Below, in pieces: positions 44,865-55,240 of a DNA stretch of 64,000 nt. The DNA is from Corylus avellana (taxonomy: Eukaryota; Streptophyta; Magnoliopsida; Fagales; Betulaceae). The position numbers were made by a program, and so were the translations under genes. A model generated the notes under the pieces. That model saw nothing but the letters and a program-made list of their open reading frames with translations, searched no databases and was not told the origin of the DNA. The DNA is taken from contig NC_081545.1 in NCBI RefSeq assembly GCF_901000735.1, forward strand, positions 9,967,973 through 10,031,972, written 5' to 3'. Within the stretch, counting starts at the first letter, position 1. The number at the start of each line of letters is the position of its first letter.

Positions 44865-45518
44865 ATGTTGGGAAACACTACACCTCCAGTGCGAAGACCT
44901 ATGGAAAGTTCATTCATTTCCCAGATCCTCAACCAGCCATCATGCATTAATTTCCAACCCATTTTGCAGAGTAGTTACGATTTATCTCCGTTGCTCAATA
45001 TGATTCCACACTATAAAGGCACACCTACAGAGAATCCATATTGGCATATTCGAGAAGTCTGTGATCTCTGCAGGACTCAAAATGTTCAGGGTTTAACTCC
45101 AGAAGAAATCAGGTTAATCCTCTTTCCTTTTTCTTTAAAAGATAATGCTAAGATATGGTACAATTCTTTGGCCACAGGTTGTATTCACACTTGGGATGAG
45201 ATGGCCACAAAGTTCTTAAAGAAATTTTTCCCAGCCCACAAGACAAGGCAATTGAGAAGGGAAATTATGACTTTCCAGCAAAGAGATAGAGACCTTTTCT
45301 TTGAGGCATGGGAACACTTTAATGGGCTACTTCTCAGATGCCCTCATCATAATATATCTCAAGACGATCAGGTATTGGCATTCTATGAGGGTTTAAATGA
45401 TCCTAACAAGAGTCTTGTTGATTTAGCTTGTGATAGCATGTTGATGGAGAAAAGCAGCAAGGAAACCATGGAGCTCTTCGAGACATTGAGTGAGCACTCC
45501 GAACAATTCCCATCTTAA
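44865..45518 (+). CDS. Gypsy C gag, capsid domain
   Basis: Open frame of 217 residues from MLGNTTPPVRRP, the ATG nearest the typical leader; an in-frame ATG 10 codons upstream gives a hydrophobic addition and is less likely. Capsid-type Retrotrans_gag text: IPHYKGTPTENPYWHIREVC, LTPEEIRLILFPFSLKDNAK, IWYNSLATGCIHTWDEMATK, FLKKFFPAHKTRQLRREIMT and YEGLNDPNKSLVDLACD. It would assemble the particle that packages element RNA. A TAA after SEQFPS ends it, but the same frame continues with GRQGFKGKDIHEESTNGG, so this stop probably arose by mutation and the original gag was longer. Upstream leader 44690-44770 holds GCGATCGAGCGCA motifs. Confidence 0.72.
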   Translation: MLGNTTPPVRRPMESSFISQILNQPSCINFQPILQSSYDLSPLLNMIPHYKGTPTENPYWHIREVCDLCRTQNVQGLTPEEIRLILFPFSLKDNAKIWYNSLATGCIHTWDEMATKFLKKFFPAHKTRQLRREIMTFQQRDRDLFFEAWEHFNGLLLRCPHHNISQDDQVLAFYEGLNDPNKSLVDLACDSMLMEKSSKETMELFETLSEHSEQFPS

Positions 45519-46341
45519 GGGAGACAAGGATTCAAAGGAAAAGACATACATGAAGAGAGCACCAATGGTGGAATTCAGGCTCAAATGGCTGCCATGGAGA
45601 AAACGCTGGACATGTTCATGAAAGCTATGACTAATCATAGTTCAACAAGTTACACAAGTCGAGGTATGTGCCATATGTTCCCATATTGACCACACCACTA
45701 AGACTTATCCCATGTTTTCAATTGCAGATCAAGAGTCATCTCTCATCAAGTTGTCCCAACATTATCATAAAGAGGAGCCACCTCCCATCAATTGGCCTCA
45801 ACAATACCACGAAGAAGAGTGTCAAAGTCAATTTGTTGCCAATCCTAATGAACAATACATGGAGGAAGAGTGCACTTATCATCATGAGCAAGCAATTACC
45901 ACATTAAGGAGTGAAGAAGCGATTGAAAATCAATGGGAAGAGAGGAAGGAGGAGCAAACTAAGGTTCTAGAGGAGCCACATCAGGAAAAGGAAGAGAGCG
46001 CTGAGACTTTTTCAGCATCAGCTCCTATTCTCGAATTACCAAGAGTCCAAGAGAGAAGTCATCTGGGGTTATGTGATGAGCAATTTGAGGACATCAAGAT
46101 AGAGAAGCTTCCTAAGTTTTCTTCTTACTATATTCCAGTTCATGATTCCCCACCGGATGAGCAACTGTTTGAGAAAGCTCAGAGTGGTCTCCCCCAATCT
46201 AGAAACACTCAAAATCACCTTGCAACTAAAAAGATCCATTCTCCTTGGTGCAAGAGAAGAAAAGACTGGTGCTTCAAGTTTAAAAGTGCCACAGTCTGGC
46301 TGAAGACGTTAAACTTAGCGCTCATGGGAAGCACCCCATAG
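45519..46341 (+). pseudogene. Gypsy C gag C-terminal part with degraded zinc knuckle
   Basis: From 45519 the gag frame runs on (MAAMEKTLDMFMKAM) to about 45690. A knuckle remnant CAICSHIDHTTKTY lies at about 45669-45710 and has Tyr where the last Cys belongs. The open part 45712-46341 has an acidic, His-rich start (HYHKEEPPPINWPQQYHEEE) and the AITTLRSEEAIENQWEERKE motif shared with element A. A tail with YYIPVHDSPPDEQLFE ends it. The shared ITTLRSG/E word links this ORF to 21808-22752. No enzymatic domain is seen. Confidence 0.6.
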
Positions 46342-46694
46342 CATATCCTTTTTATTTTGTTGTTTGTTCTATTTTGTTTTTGTTTTCCTATGTGTTTTAC
46401 TTTACTTCGGTGTTTTAGTGTTTCAAGTCTTTTGTCATGTTTTTACATTCTATTACTGCGATCGATAGCAACGTGCGTGCGATCGAGCGCAGGTCTTCAC
46501 TTGTGGTTCATTGCATTCTACTATAGCGATCAAGCGCACCCTGAGTACGATAGAGTGCAGTAACCGACTTTTGGCTGTTCTACATTATGTTAGTGCAATC
46601 GAACGCACGTCGAGCGCACATCACCCACACATGCACAGCCTTGCGCAAGTACGATCGAGCGCACCATGCTTGCGATCGAGCGCACTTGGGCAGC
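46342..46694 (+). repeat. Cluster of GCGATCGAGCGCA-like motifs
   Basis: About eight variants of TGCGATCGAGCGCAC lie between 46458 and 46690, in non-coding DNA just after the second ORF of gypsy C. The ORFs through this stretch have no family resemblance. Confidence 0.7.
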
Positions 46695-48032
46695 TGATAA
46701 GTGCCAAATATTGCATATTTGGACTCCTTTATTTACATTAGTTAATCCTTTAGCTGTGGCGTTATTTAATATTTTGTGTTAGTTTTGTGTTTTTAGTATT
46801 TTGTAGGTCATTGAAGAAAAACTGCAGCTTTAAAGGGAAAAATGCAAAGTTTGGAAGAAAGAATACTTTGAGAAGATCTAGATTGTGTGGTTAAGTCTAA
46901 CCAAATCCAAGAAAAGGTTAAATCAGATTAAAGTTCAGATTGTATAAGATTTCGGATCGGATTCAAATTCAGATTCTGCACATGTCTTAGTATTTTGACC
47001 ATAACTCTCTGCTCAAATATCGGATTGAAGTGATTCAAACGGTATTGGAAAGCTAGCTCAAAATAATACAATTTGTTGTGAAATAGGATTTTCGTAATTC
47101 AGACGATTTCTATGCCAAAATCGCCCCACAATTAAAGGATACAAATCTGGACGAATCCTATTCCGATTTCAGACTTCTATTTTGACTGGGAGACAGACCT
47201 TCGAATTATCTAGGTTTACTTGGGCTTCTAGGACTTCCCTAAGCCTATAAATAGACTTCTTTGCATTCAAGAAAGAGACACAATCCCAGAGAGCAAAATT
47301 CTTTTGTTTAGTTTTTCTTTAGGTTTAGGTTTAGGTTTAGATTTTATTTTTATGTGGAGCTAAATTCCCAACTAAGGTTGGGGATGAAGCCTCACCGATG
47401 AAGAACAACATCACTTTTATGTAAGTTTTTATTATTCTGATTTTATTGGGTTTTATATTTTAATTGTTTTACTTCTAATCAATTGTATGGAGTGATTCTT
47501 GGATATCTCTTGTGATTCAAGGATACATGTGATGATTTGAGATAATTTCATATGATTGATTGCTTGGCTTTTAACTCATAAAAATTGGATATCCCTTGTG
47601 ATTTGTTCTACGGATACATCTGGTGTTTCAATTGAATTTGGATTCCTTTTGTGATTTGGTCAATGAATGGATACATGGGATGGTTTTGATTAATTCTTTG
47701 AAGCATAGTAAAACATATCTATGATTTAATTTGTGAGAACTTCGGATTAATATTGATGAACATAAAGTATGTTGTTATGATTTGGTGAGTGTGAATTCCC
47801 AAACCTTAGTACCTTTATCCTTAGATTTACTTATTTTAATTAGTTTATGTTTATCCTTTAATTTTCAAAACTCAAAAATCAAAACCCTTTTGGAACTAGA
47901 TTAGGATTTAATTAGTTTAGATATGAATTGCTCTTTCAAAAATACAATTCTCTGTGGGATCGACCTCGCACTTGCAATCCATTAAACTACAATTGATTCG
48001 TGCACTTGCGAGTTAAATAAATTTGCACAACA
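46695..48032 (+). mobile_element. Solo LTR of gypsy family B inside gypsy C
   Basis: TGATAAGTGCCAAATATTGC to GTTAAATAAATTTGCACAAC(A), 1,338 bp, flanked by a perfect 5-bp duplication GCAGC (46690-46694 and 48033-48037). It aligns with 24967-26354. A TATA motif CCTATAAATAGAC is near 47245-47257. LTR-LTR recombination after insertion explains the lack of an interior. Confidence 0.9.
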
Positions 48033-48037
48033 GCAGC

Positions 48038-49419
48038 ATCCCATAGTTATCTTTTTATTTGTTTTGTTTCTTTTTACTTGTGTGTTTCCTTATTTTGTAG
48101 GGACAAGTGTGCTTTGATTCAAGTTTGGGGGTGTGCTATGAGCCATGCTTTCCAAGACTATGTCGTCCATCTCCCGGGTACATTCTTTCCTTTACTTAGA
48201 CACATTGAGGACAATGTGTCATTTAAGTTTGGGGGTATGGGCATACATGTTCACACACACTTTGTCCCAATTTCATGTTATTTGTTTTGTGTTTGTTTGT
48301 TTATTTGAAAAAATAAAAAATAAAAAATAAAAAATAAAGTTTGTGCATGTTCATGTTTGCTCTAAAAATTTTAAGTTGATCTAAAAGAATTGTGGCTTGA
48401 ATTCATCAGTGAGCTTAAAATTTTGAACACATGATCTGATGAGTGAATTTGTTAGTTTGGCTACTTGTTGAGGATAGTTGAAAAATCACATGTTTGATCT
48501 GATCACACAAGTACATTAGCACATAATTTGTGAGGAATGACATGAGGTCTAATATGTGTTTTTCTGCATCTTGGATGAAATTGGATGACTTTTAGATGAC
48601 ACTATGGCATATATAGTGATGAAAAGAAAAAAAAAAAAAAAAGATATGAAATAAATGATCATTGATGGCTTTTCATTGAGTAACTAGACCTCTTGCCTCA
48701 AAGCATCGAGTGTTCACGTCAAAAGGTAAAAATTTTGGATTTGATCAATATCATGGTTAGTTGGTTTTGTAGCCTTTTTGACTCGAGTTAATAGGTCCTT
48801 AAGGGTGTCTCTACACCTAATGCCCTAAAACCACTTGGTTTGGGAGTCATTGACTTAACACTCGCTACAAGGGTCAAATAGAAAGCTTAAGGGAACCAAC
48901 ATTGAATAACCTGACCAAAAGAAGAAGAAGAAAAAAAAAAAAAATTCCCAGTGTGTCATTCTAATAGGAACTTCAGTGAATTCTGACATAAGGAGACATT
49001 GCATATTGGAAAGATTTGGAAGCCTCATAATTTTGTACTAGTTCACTGTACATAATTTTCGAACTTGTGATGCTTTAGCATGTCCTTGGTAAGTAATTGC
49101 ACTTGGAGATTCCAAGTTATTGTGAAGATGGGGTTCATCTTTTTAAACTTGCTGATGAATGAAAATCATAATCTTGAAGTGATGCTTTAACTTTTGGAAT
49201 AACATGAACTCTTGCATGATGTTTGTGGGTAACATTTCTGGAAAACCCTCACGAGACTTCACTCGTCCACTAGGGAATTCCTAGTGGTTTAAAAAGCTTG
49301 TTGCATACGCTAAATGCAATCGTACATCCCACGAAAGATGGATTTATCTATTGTTTTCTGTTTTTCCATTGTTTTTAGTTTTGTATTGCTAAGGGACTAG
49401 CAATATGTAAGTTTGGGGG
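48038..49419 (+). other. Non-coding 3' region of gypsy C
   Basis: No protein signal. AAGTTTGGGGGT occurs at about 48121, 48224 and 49410; only the last is next to the LTR and is the working polypurine tract by position. The region includes A-rich runs at 48630 and 48935. Confidence 0.6.
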
Positions 49420-49421
49420 TG
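49409..49421 (+). promoter_or_regulatory. Polypurine tract of gypsy C
   Basis: AAGTTTGGGGGTG immediately precedes the 3' LTR. Confidence 0.75.
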
Positions 49422-50699
49422 TCATAAGTGCTAAAATATTCATATTTTCAGCCCTTAACTTGCATGTTTTATTCCTTTGGTTTTACTTAATTAGGTCATT
49501 TTAATTCATTTTTGTGTTTTTCATACTTTTACAGGCTTTTGGAAGAAAATGAAGTAAAACTAGGTGATTTGAGCCCAAAAGATAAAATGAAGACAATTGG
49601 AGCTCTCTGGTGCTGCGATCAATCGCAGGGTACCTGCGATAAAGCGCAATACCCGAGAGGACATAGCAGCAAATAGGCCAGGAGTGATCGAGCGCATGCC
49701 AAAAGAAGGAACGATCGCAAACATGCGATCGAGCGCACACGGGCTGTGATCGAGCGTTCCTGGGTGCAGGAGACTTATCAAGTGGCGGCTAGATTGACAA
49801 TATTTCCATATTAGGGTTTTCCAATTCCAATTTGTAATAGGTCTCAAAACCCTACGAATTCTCTAGGTTTACTGCTTTGTCTAGGACTTCTAAAGCCTAT
49901 AAATAGACCTTTAAGCCTCTAGAATTGGGAGACTGGGGGAAGGAGAAGAATAGGAGCTCTTCAAGTTCAAGTCTCGGGTTTATTCTTTTCTTTTCTTTTA
50001 TTTTATGTTTAACATCAACTTTATGTGTAGCTAATTTACTTAGTAAGGCTAGATTGAAGCCCTAGTTATGTTAAATTAATATTTCCATATTGACGCCTTG
50101 TGATGATCTTGTTGTGCTATTTAACTTGATTAATACCTGCTTGCATGAATTCCTCATATGTGTGTGCTTGATCAACATGTGCATGTGGTATGAACTAGTT
50201 AGTTAGATCAATTTGGATGATCGAGTCTTGGGTTTAACTTAAGTAACAACAGAATCCACACCGCGATTCTTGGGTTAATCAACATGGGGAACCGGGAGGA
50301 TACACCCATGCCCTAGGCCTCGTGTGTTTGTCGATTTCCATAGAACATATGCTTTTTTAAAGAACAACTTAGCATGTACCATGCGAAATCCTTTAGGAAA
50401 GAAATGAGTTAGAGTATACACCCATGCCTAACTCGTTGCTTAGGAAAATCTATAGCTTAAGGAGTATACACCCATGCCCTTAGGTTGGCAAACATTAGAT
50501 ATGCATAACATGATCAAAGCATTGGCATATTGTTATATTAATTGAATATAATTAGCGGTTGATATCAAAGCTCTACTCGTTTTATTATTATTAACTCAAT
50601 CTCTAATTTACTTAAGGAAATTATTTTTAAACGGAAATTCAGCAATCCTTATGGGAATGATCTTGTATTTGCACCATGTACTACTATGTTGACAACACA
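49420..50699 (+). repeat. 3' LTR of gypsy C, 3' end lost
   Basis: Begins TGTCATAAGTGCTAAAATA (the 5' LTR has TGATAAG) and matches 43219-44490 closely. After ACTATGTTGAC the last ~70 bases of the other LTR are missing. The GCGATCGAGCGCA-like cluster recurs at 49614-49760. Confidence 0.8.
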
Positions 50700-51451
50700 A
50701 CTTATAAGTACTAGTTATCATGAGTGCTCGCCTAAGCTTGCAATAAGTCCTCAAGCATCTGCCGGGTCGAATTCTCCAAAATAACTGAAAGCTGTGCGGT
50801 ATCGATCTCTGCTAAAAGTTGTACATAATACAAGGGTAAGTTCGACGACTTAGTGAGTATAAATGCACATGGCGTACCTGTCATTAAATAGTGAACTCTG
50901 TTGTTTATAAAACACATGCAACATTATGAGATGACAGTTTATCATGGATGTAATATAAATATAATATATGCTTATAATCATGAGTAACAATAATAGTTTA
51001 ACCGTATAGTGTACTCGAGATTTTACCCATTCTTAGCAGGGTTGGCGCTGTCTCGAGGGACCTGTAATACAACATAAATGCCCCGGATATTGCACGCTAC
51101 CGTCCATCCCATTAGTGGCACAACCGAGTCTGACCTCGGGTGGCCCACACCACTAATGATGTACGTCTTGTAGTGACCATCCATTAGGGAATGGCTGCCC
51201 CTGGTCACAAAACTATTGGATCCAAAGCTTACACACATTTGACCATAAAGTTAACCTGTATAGTAAGCCCATGGCCGTTATCCCGCATATACCGGTGTAC
51301 CATGTCATACGATGCAATTAATCTTATCAGTCTTTTACATGCATAGTTTTACAATCCCTATTGTTATCTTGTTAATCAACACACGTTTTCACAAAGAGAA
51401 TTCACAGTAATTCCAAAATGTATTTCATAAGAGTTGCAAAATATGCATATT

Positions 51452-51488
<37 letters not shown>
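51452..51488. repeat. (TA)n microsatellite
   Basis: About 18 TA units within the solo LTR sequence. Confidence 0.95.
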
Positions 51489-51493
<5 letters not shown>

Positions 51494-52143
51494 GACGTGC
51501 AATGCGGGCAAAGTAACAACAAGCATCCTTGTAAGTTTGAACTCACCTGGGTTATAAGGCTCCTTCATAAAATTCCCTTGAGGCTCCATACCTCGAATAC
51601 TCTTTAAAGCCAAAACCTCCAAGAATCACCTCTCCTTCTCCAAGACTCACAAAACACACTCACACAGAGGATTTCAGAGAGCCTAGGGGCGAAAATGAGG
51701 CTTAACGTTGAGGGTAGGGTGTATTTATAGGTGAGAAAAAGCAAAGGGCGCTACTAACTATTCTGAAAAGTAGCGGACGTCTGGTACTATTGGGGCGTAT
51801 GTTCGGTACTATTTACCCAGCGGTCCAAAGGTTGTAGCGTACGTCCAGGTATTATCTAGGGGTTAACCCAAAAGTAGCGTATGTGCAGTACTATCGGGGT
51901 GTATGTCCGTGTACTATTTGCATAGTACGACGTACTATTGGCAGAGTATGTCTGATGGTCTCCCAGCGTACATCCTCACTTACAAACAAGAGCATACGTA
52001 CAGTGGTCCTTGGATGTATGTCCGGTCCGAAAGTCTAAAATTTCCAAAATGCCCTTCTAGCTGTCCTTAGTGACCTAAAGTCCAAATTAACCCTCTAACT
52101 AAGCTACCTAAGCTTAGTTAATTATTTGGATCACTACAATGCA

Positions 52144-52873
52144 TGACATCAAGGTTGTACCGTAATAAATTATCTTTTCAATATGTCAACCTAAAGAAAA
52201 TACTTTTCTTCTTCTACACTACTTGATTAGCCGCTGCTTGTCGTTTCTCAGGAGTCCTCTTCCGCTTCTTTGACTTACCAGCGCTCTTTGACTTACCAGC
52301 GTTCTCATCCCTAAATACCCTCTCATCTAATTGTCTCAGAATTTTATCTTCATCTGGCACATCGGGGCACGTTCTAGTTCTTGGGCACCGTCAAATGTTC
52401 TTCTATTCTTTCTACACACGTGATCCATAGGCAACCATCACCTATGCCCCCATAAAACAATATTTATGGCCATGTTTTAACCATGTAGACCTTGTTGAAT
52501 ACATACAGTAAGAACATGCCTTTTCATCCCTAGTAGGCCATCCAGACAAATCTACGCATGTAGGGAAGTCATTAATTGTCCACATCAACTGCGCTCATAA
52601 CACAAAAGATTTTTTCATGGAGACATCAAATGTGCGTACCCCTACATTCCATAAGTCCTGTAAGTCCAACATTAAGGGTTGAAGGTAGACATCTATATTC
52701 ATTCTAGGTGAAGTTGGGCTTGAGATAATCAGGGATAATATGAAAGACGATTGTTTCATACACATCCAAGGAGGCAAGTTGTACAGAACAAGCATTACAT
52801 GACAAGTACTATGGGATGTGTTCATGTTCCCAAAAGGATTAAATCCATCCGAGGCTAGACCAAGCCTTACATT
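52144..52873 (-). pseudogene. CACTA tnp2 transposase, middle segment
   Basis: Minus strand from the hAT-type insertion to the solo-LTR insertion. Conserved text: VRLGLASDGFNPFGNMNTSH, LYNLPPWMCMKQSSFILSLI, MNIDVYLQPLMLDLQDLWNV and VRTFD. This is followed, through stops, by SIFFRLTY and LLRYNLDVMH. tnp2 is the catalytic transposase of plant CACTA elements. Here the WPVVLVPYNLPPW-type motif has decayed to HVMLVLYNLPPW. Several stops fall between 52600 and 52250. Confidence 0.82.
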
Positions 52874-53855
52874 TAGGGCTGTTAAGTGAGCGAAGCGTCT
52901 CGTGAGCAAGTTCGGGCTCGGCTCGCATAAGCTCGGCTCGTGCTCGACTCGAATATTAAATGAAGCGCTTCATGAACACAAATCCTGGCTCGAATATTAA
53001 ACGAAGCAAGCTCGGCTCGACTCGGCTAAGCTCGTGAACAGCTCGTATAAGCTCGTGTATATATATATAAACTAAGGAATACATAATTAATTATAAATCT
53101 CATAATTATTAAAACCTTAAAATTGCATTTATATTTAAGCGTTAGAGAATGAAAAATTCTAAACCCTTCGTGATCAAAGAAAGAGAGCAATCATTAAAAA
53201 GACCTCGATTCAATTAGAGCAGACCCAAACGAAAGGAAGAAGAATCAAGCAGAAACTATTGAGGGAGATTGCGAAAGGCATAAACTATTGAAGAATCAAA
53301 CAGACTCAAACACTATCACTACCTGTCTAGTGAGCGAGAGTGAGAGAGTGGGAAATGAGAGTTCAGGTGCAAGATCCGTTGTGACTGATGAGGGGGATTG
53401 AGAGAGAGACGTTAAAAAAATATTTTTTTGTAGGGGGCGTTGTCCCAATGCAGTCTGAATGCAACCTATTAACTTGTTCCACATTGTTAAGAAAACATCA
53501 ATCTCCAAGTTTGCTTATCTATAAAATGATGCATATCCTCTCTCTTTGAAACCAAATGCCTTACTGTATTGACTCACACTCCATACTCTACTAGCCAGGC
53601 TAAACAAATACTCATATGCAAACTAACTTCTTAAGCCGTTTAAGAGTACTTGAAGTTAAAAAAAAAAATTTTAAAACAAAAACATTAAATATAAGAGCCA
53701 GCTCGCGAGCTGGCTCGGCTCGACTTATTATTAGCTCGAGCTCGATTTTTTTGGCTCGCCCTTGAGCTCGACTCGAGCTCGAGCTCAAGTAAAATTTAAA
53801 CGAGCCAAGCCTGAACAAGGGAAGCTCGCTCAAGCTCGGCTCGTTTACACCCCTA
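52874..53855. mobile_element. Non-autonomous hAT element with GCTCG-rich ends
   Basis: Termini TAGGGCTGTTAAGTGAGC and, inverted, GAGCCGAGCTTG...TTTACACCCCTA. A perfect 8-bp duplication CTTACATT is at 52866-52873 and 53856-53863. Both ends (about 52895-53055 and 53695-53845) are filled with GCTCG/CGAGC words; the centre is AT-rich with no coding signal. It lies in tnp2 exactly between DSRN and VRLGLASDGF. Confidence 0.9.
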
Positions 53856-53863
53856 CTTACATT

Positions 53864-54342
53864 CCTGCTGTCTGATGAAAATCTCGAATGTAAATTACTG
53901 AATGACTTCCATGCTTCACCATCGGCCGGATGCCTCAGTACGTCGTTCTTTGTGTGGCCATCTGTATGCAACCTCATATGGGGCGCAGTATGCTATGACA
54001 TAAACAGCCTTTATAGTCGTGGTATGAGTGGAAACCACCGCAACACCTTCACCGGACGTTTCTCAAACGATATGAGTTGACCAACCTCGTCTAAATTAAT
54101 TTCATCCTTCCATTTAGATTTCCACAAATTGTACAGAAATCTAACTCCACATTATCATTCCAGAATAACATATAATCATTACAACAAACCAAAATCTTCT
54201 CATATCCGAGGCCCATGTTAAGGTGACACGTTTTACAGTGGCAATGAATTAAATTATCAGGGCTTCTACAGTTCCTAACTGCAAAGTCCACGAAGGATTT
54301 ACAGCCGTCCATGTATTCCTTCGAATCCCTATACTTTGTCAT
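53864..54342 (-). pseudogene. CACTA transposase N-terminus (transposase-associated domain and tnp2 start)
   Basis: 54342-54091 gives MTKYRDSKEYMDGCKSFVDF, NLIHCHCKTCHLN and CCNDYMLFWN, the transposase-associated domain with its CxC..C pattern. Upstream sequence reads TDKSW before MTKYRD, where family members start MDKSWM, so the original ATG may have become ACG. 53977-53864 starts tnp2 with MRLHTDGHTKNDVLRHPADG, EAWKSF and FSSDSRN, up to the hAT-type insertion. A broken stretch (about 53990-54090) separates the two. Confidence 0.78.
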
Positions 54343-54972
54343 CCAACTTTTATCCGTAGTGTGAATACATTAGGAACAAATATATAATACTTAAAGAAGA
54401 ACAAATAAATAAATAAATTTATTTTGTCTAAATTCATACCAATAAATATTGTCCAAATTTAAATGCATTTGTTATGGGGACCTTAATTAAAATAAATCTA
54501 GGTTAGTTTTTTTATTTATTTATTTTTTATTTTTATAATATTTACATAATCAGAATTTTAAAAACCTAAACAAAATTATAATCCAACAAATAATTACAGA
54601 ATTCTAAAATCTAATTAAACACAAAATAACAAACCTAAAATCTAAATAAAAAATCTAACATCTAAATAACAAATCAAGTAAAATTTTTTTTGTCTAAATT
54701 CAAACCAATAAATATTGTCCAACTTTAAATGCATTTCTTATGGGGCCCTAAATAAAATAAATCTATGTTAGTTTTTTCTTTTCTTTTTTAACATTTACAT
54801 AATATGAATTTCAAAACCTAAACAAAATTTTCCATTAATATATATATATATTGCATGCATGCTCATATATAACAAACCTAGCTAGCTACCATACAAAAAA
54901 AAAAAAGAAACTATAAATCAAATTTCAAACAAATATATAATACTTAATAAAACCAAATAAATAAATAAGTTC

Positions 54973-55046
<74 letters not shown>

Positions 55047-55240
55047 TGGCCAGAGGGAGATAGCTAGATTGCCCAAGGGGGAGAGAGACCAGCGTCGAAG
55101 AGGGAGAGAGAGAGTGAGACTGATGGAGCGAGAGAACTGTTTGCCCAAGAGAAAGAAGAGAAGAAGAAGAAAGGAAGGAGGGCTGTTTGAAGGTGCGGGT
55201 ACAGGCGCACGCTGATTCCCCATGCAAACCCTTTGGTGAT
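54343..55240. other. Non-coding 5' region of the CACTA element
   Basis: Two imperfect direct copies of a ~100-base unit with GTCTAAATTCA.ACCAATAAAT and TTATGGGG.CC occur at about 54427-54520 and 54690-54785. A (TA)n(GA)n microsatellite spans 54957-55041. The minus ORFs at 54918-55324 run through the microsatellite and are not credible genes. Confidence 0.55.

Larger units (their letters stand above)
43219..50699 (+). mobile_element. Gag-only Ty3/gypsy element C
   Basis: 5' LTR 43219-44555, primer binding site TTGGCGCTGTTGCCGGGGA, gag, a second ORF with a damaged zinc knuckle, a long non-coding 3' region with several polypurine-like motifs, and a 3' LTR 49420-50699 that lacks its last ~70 bases. 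No protease, RT or integrase. A solo LTR of family B is inserted at 46695-48032. It sits within the solo LTR 43103-52138. No clear target duplication remains because the right end is eroded, so that border is approximate. Confidence 0.78.
43103..52138 (-). mobile_element. Solo LTR (about 1,555 bp net) inserted in CACTA tnp2, later invaded by gypsy C
   Basis: Its own sequence is 43103-43218 plus about 50700-52138. On the minus strand it starts TGTAGTGATCC and ends GGGGCGTTACA. Flanks are GTGCA (43098-43102) and ATGCA (52139-52143), a 5-bp duplication with one change. A minus-strand TATA motif (CTATAAATAC) is near 51719-51728. Upstream of it (51760-52030) a GTACGTCCGG-like word with (GG)TACTAT is repeated about eight times. 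No internal region of this family exists in the window, so LTR-LTR recombination probably removed it. Confidence 0.75.
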
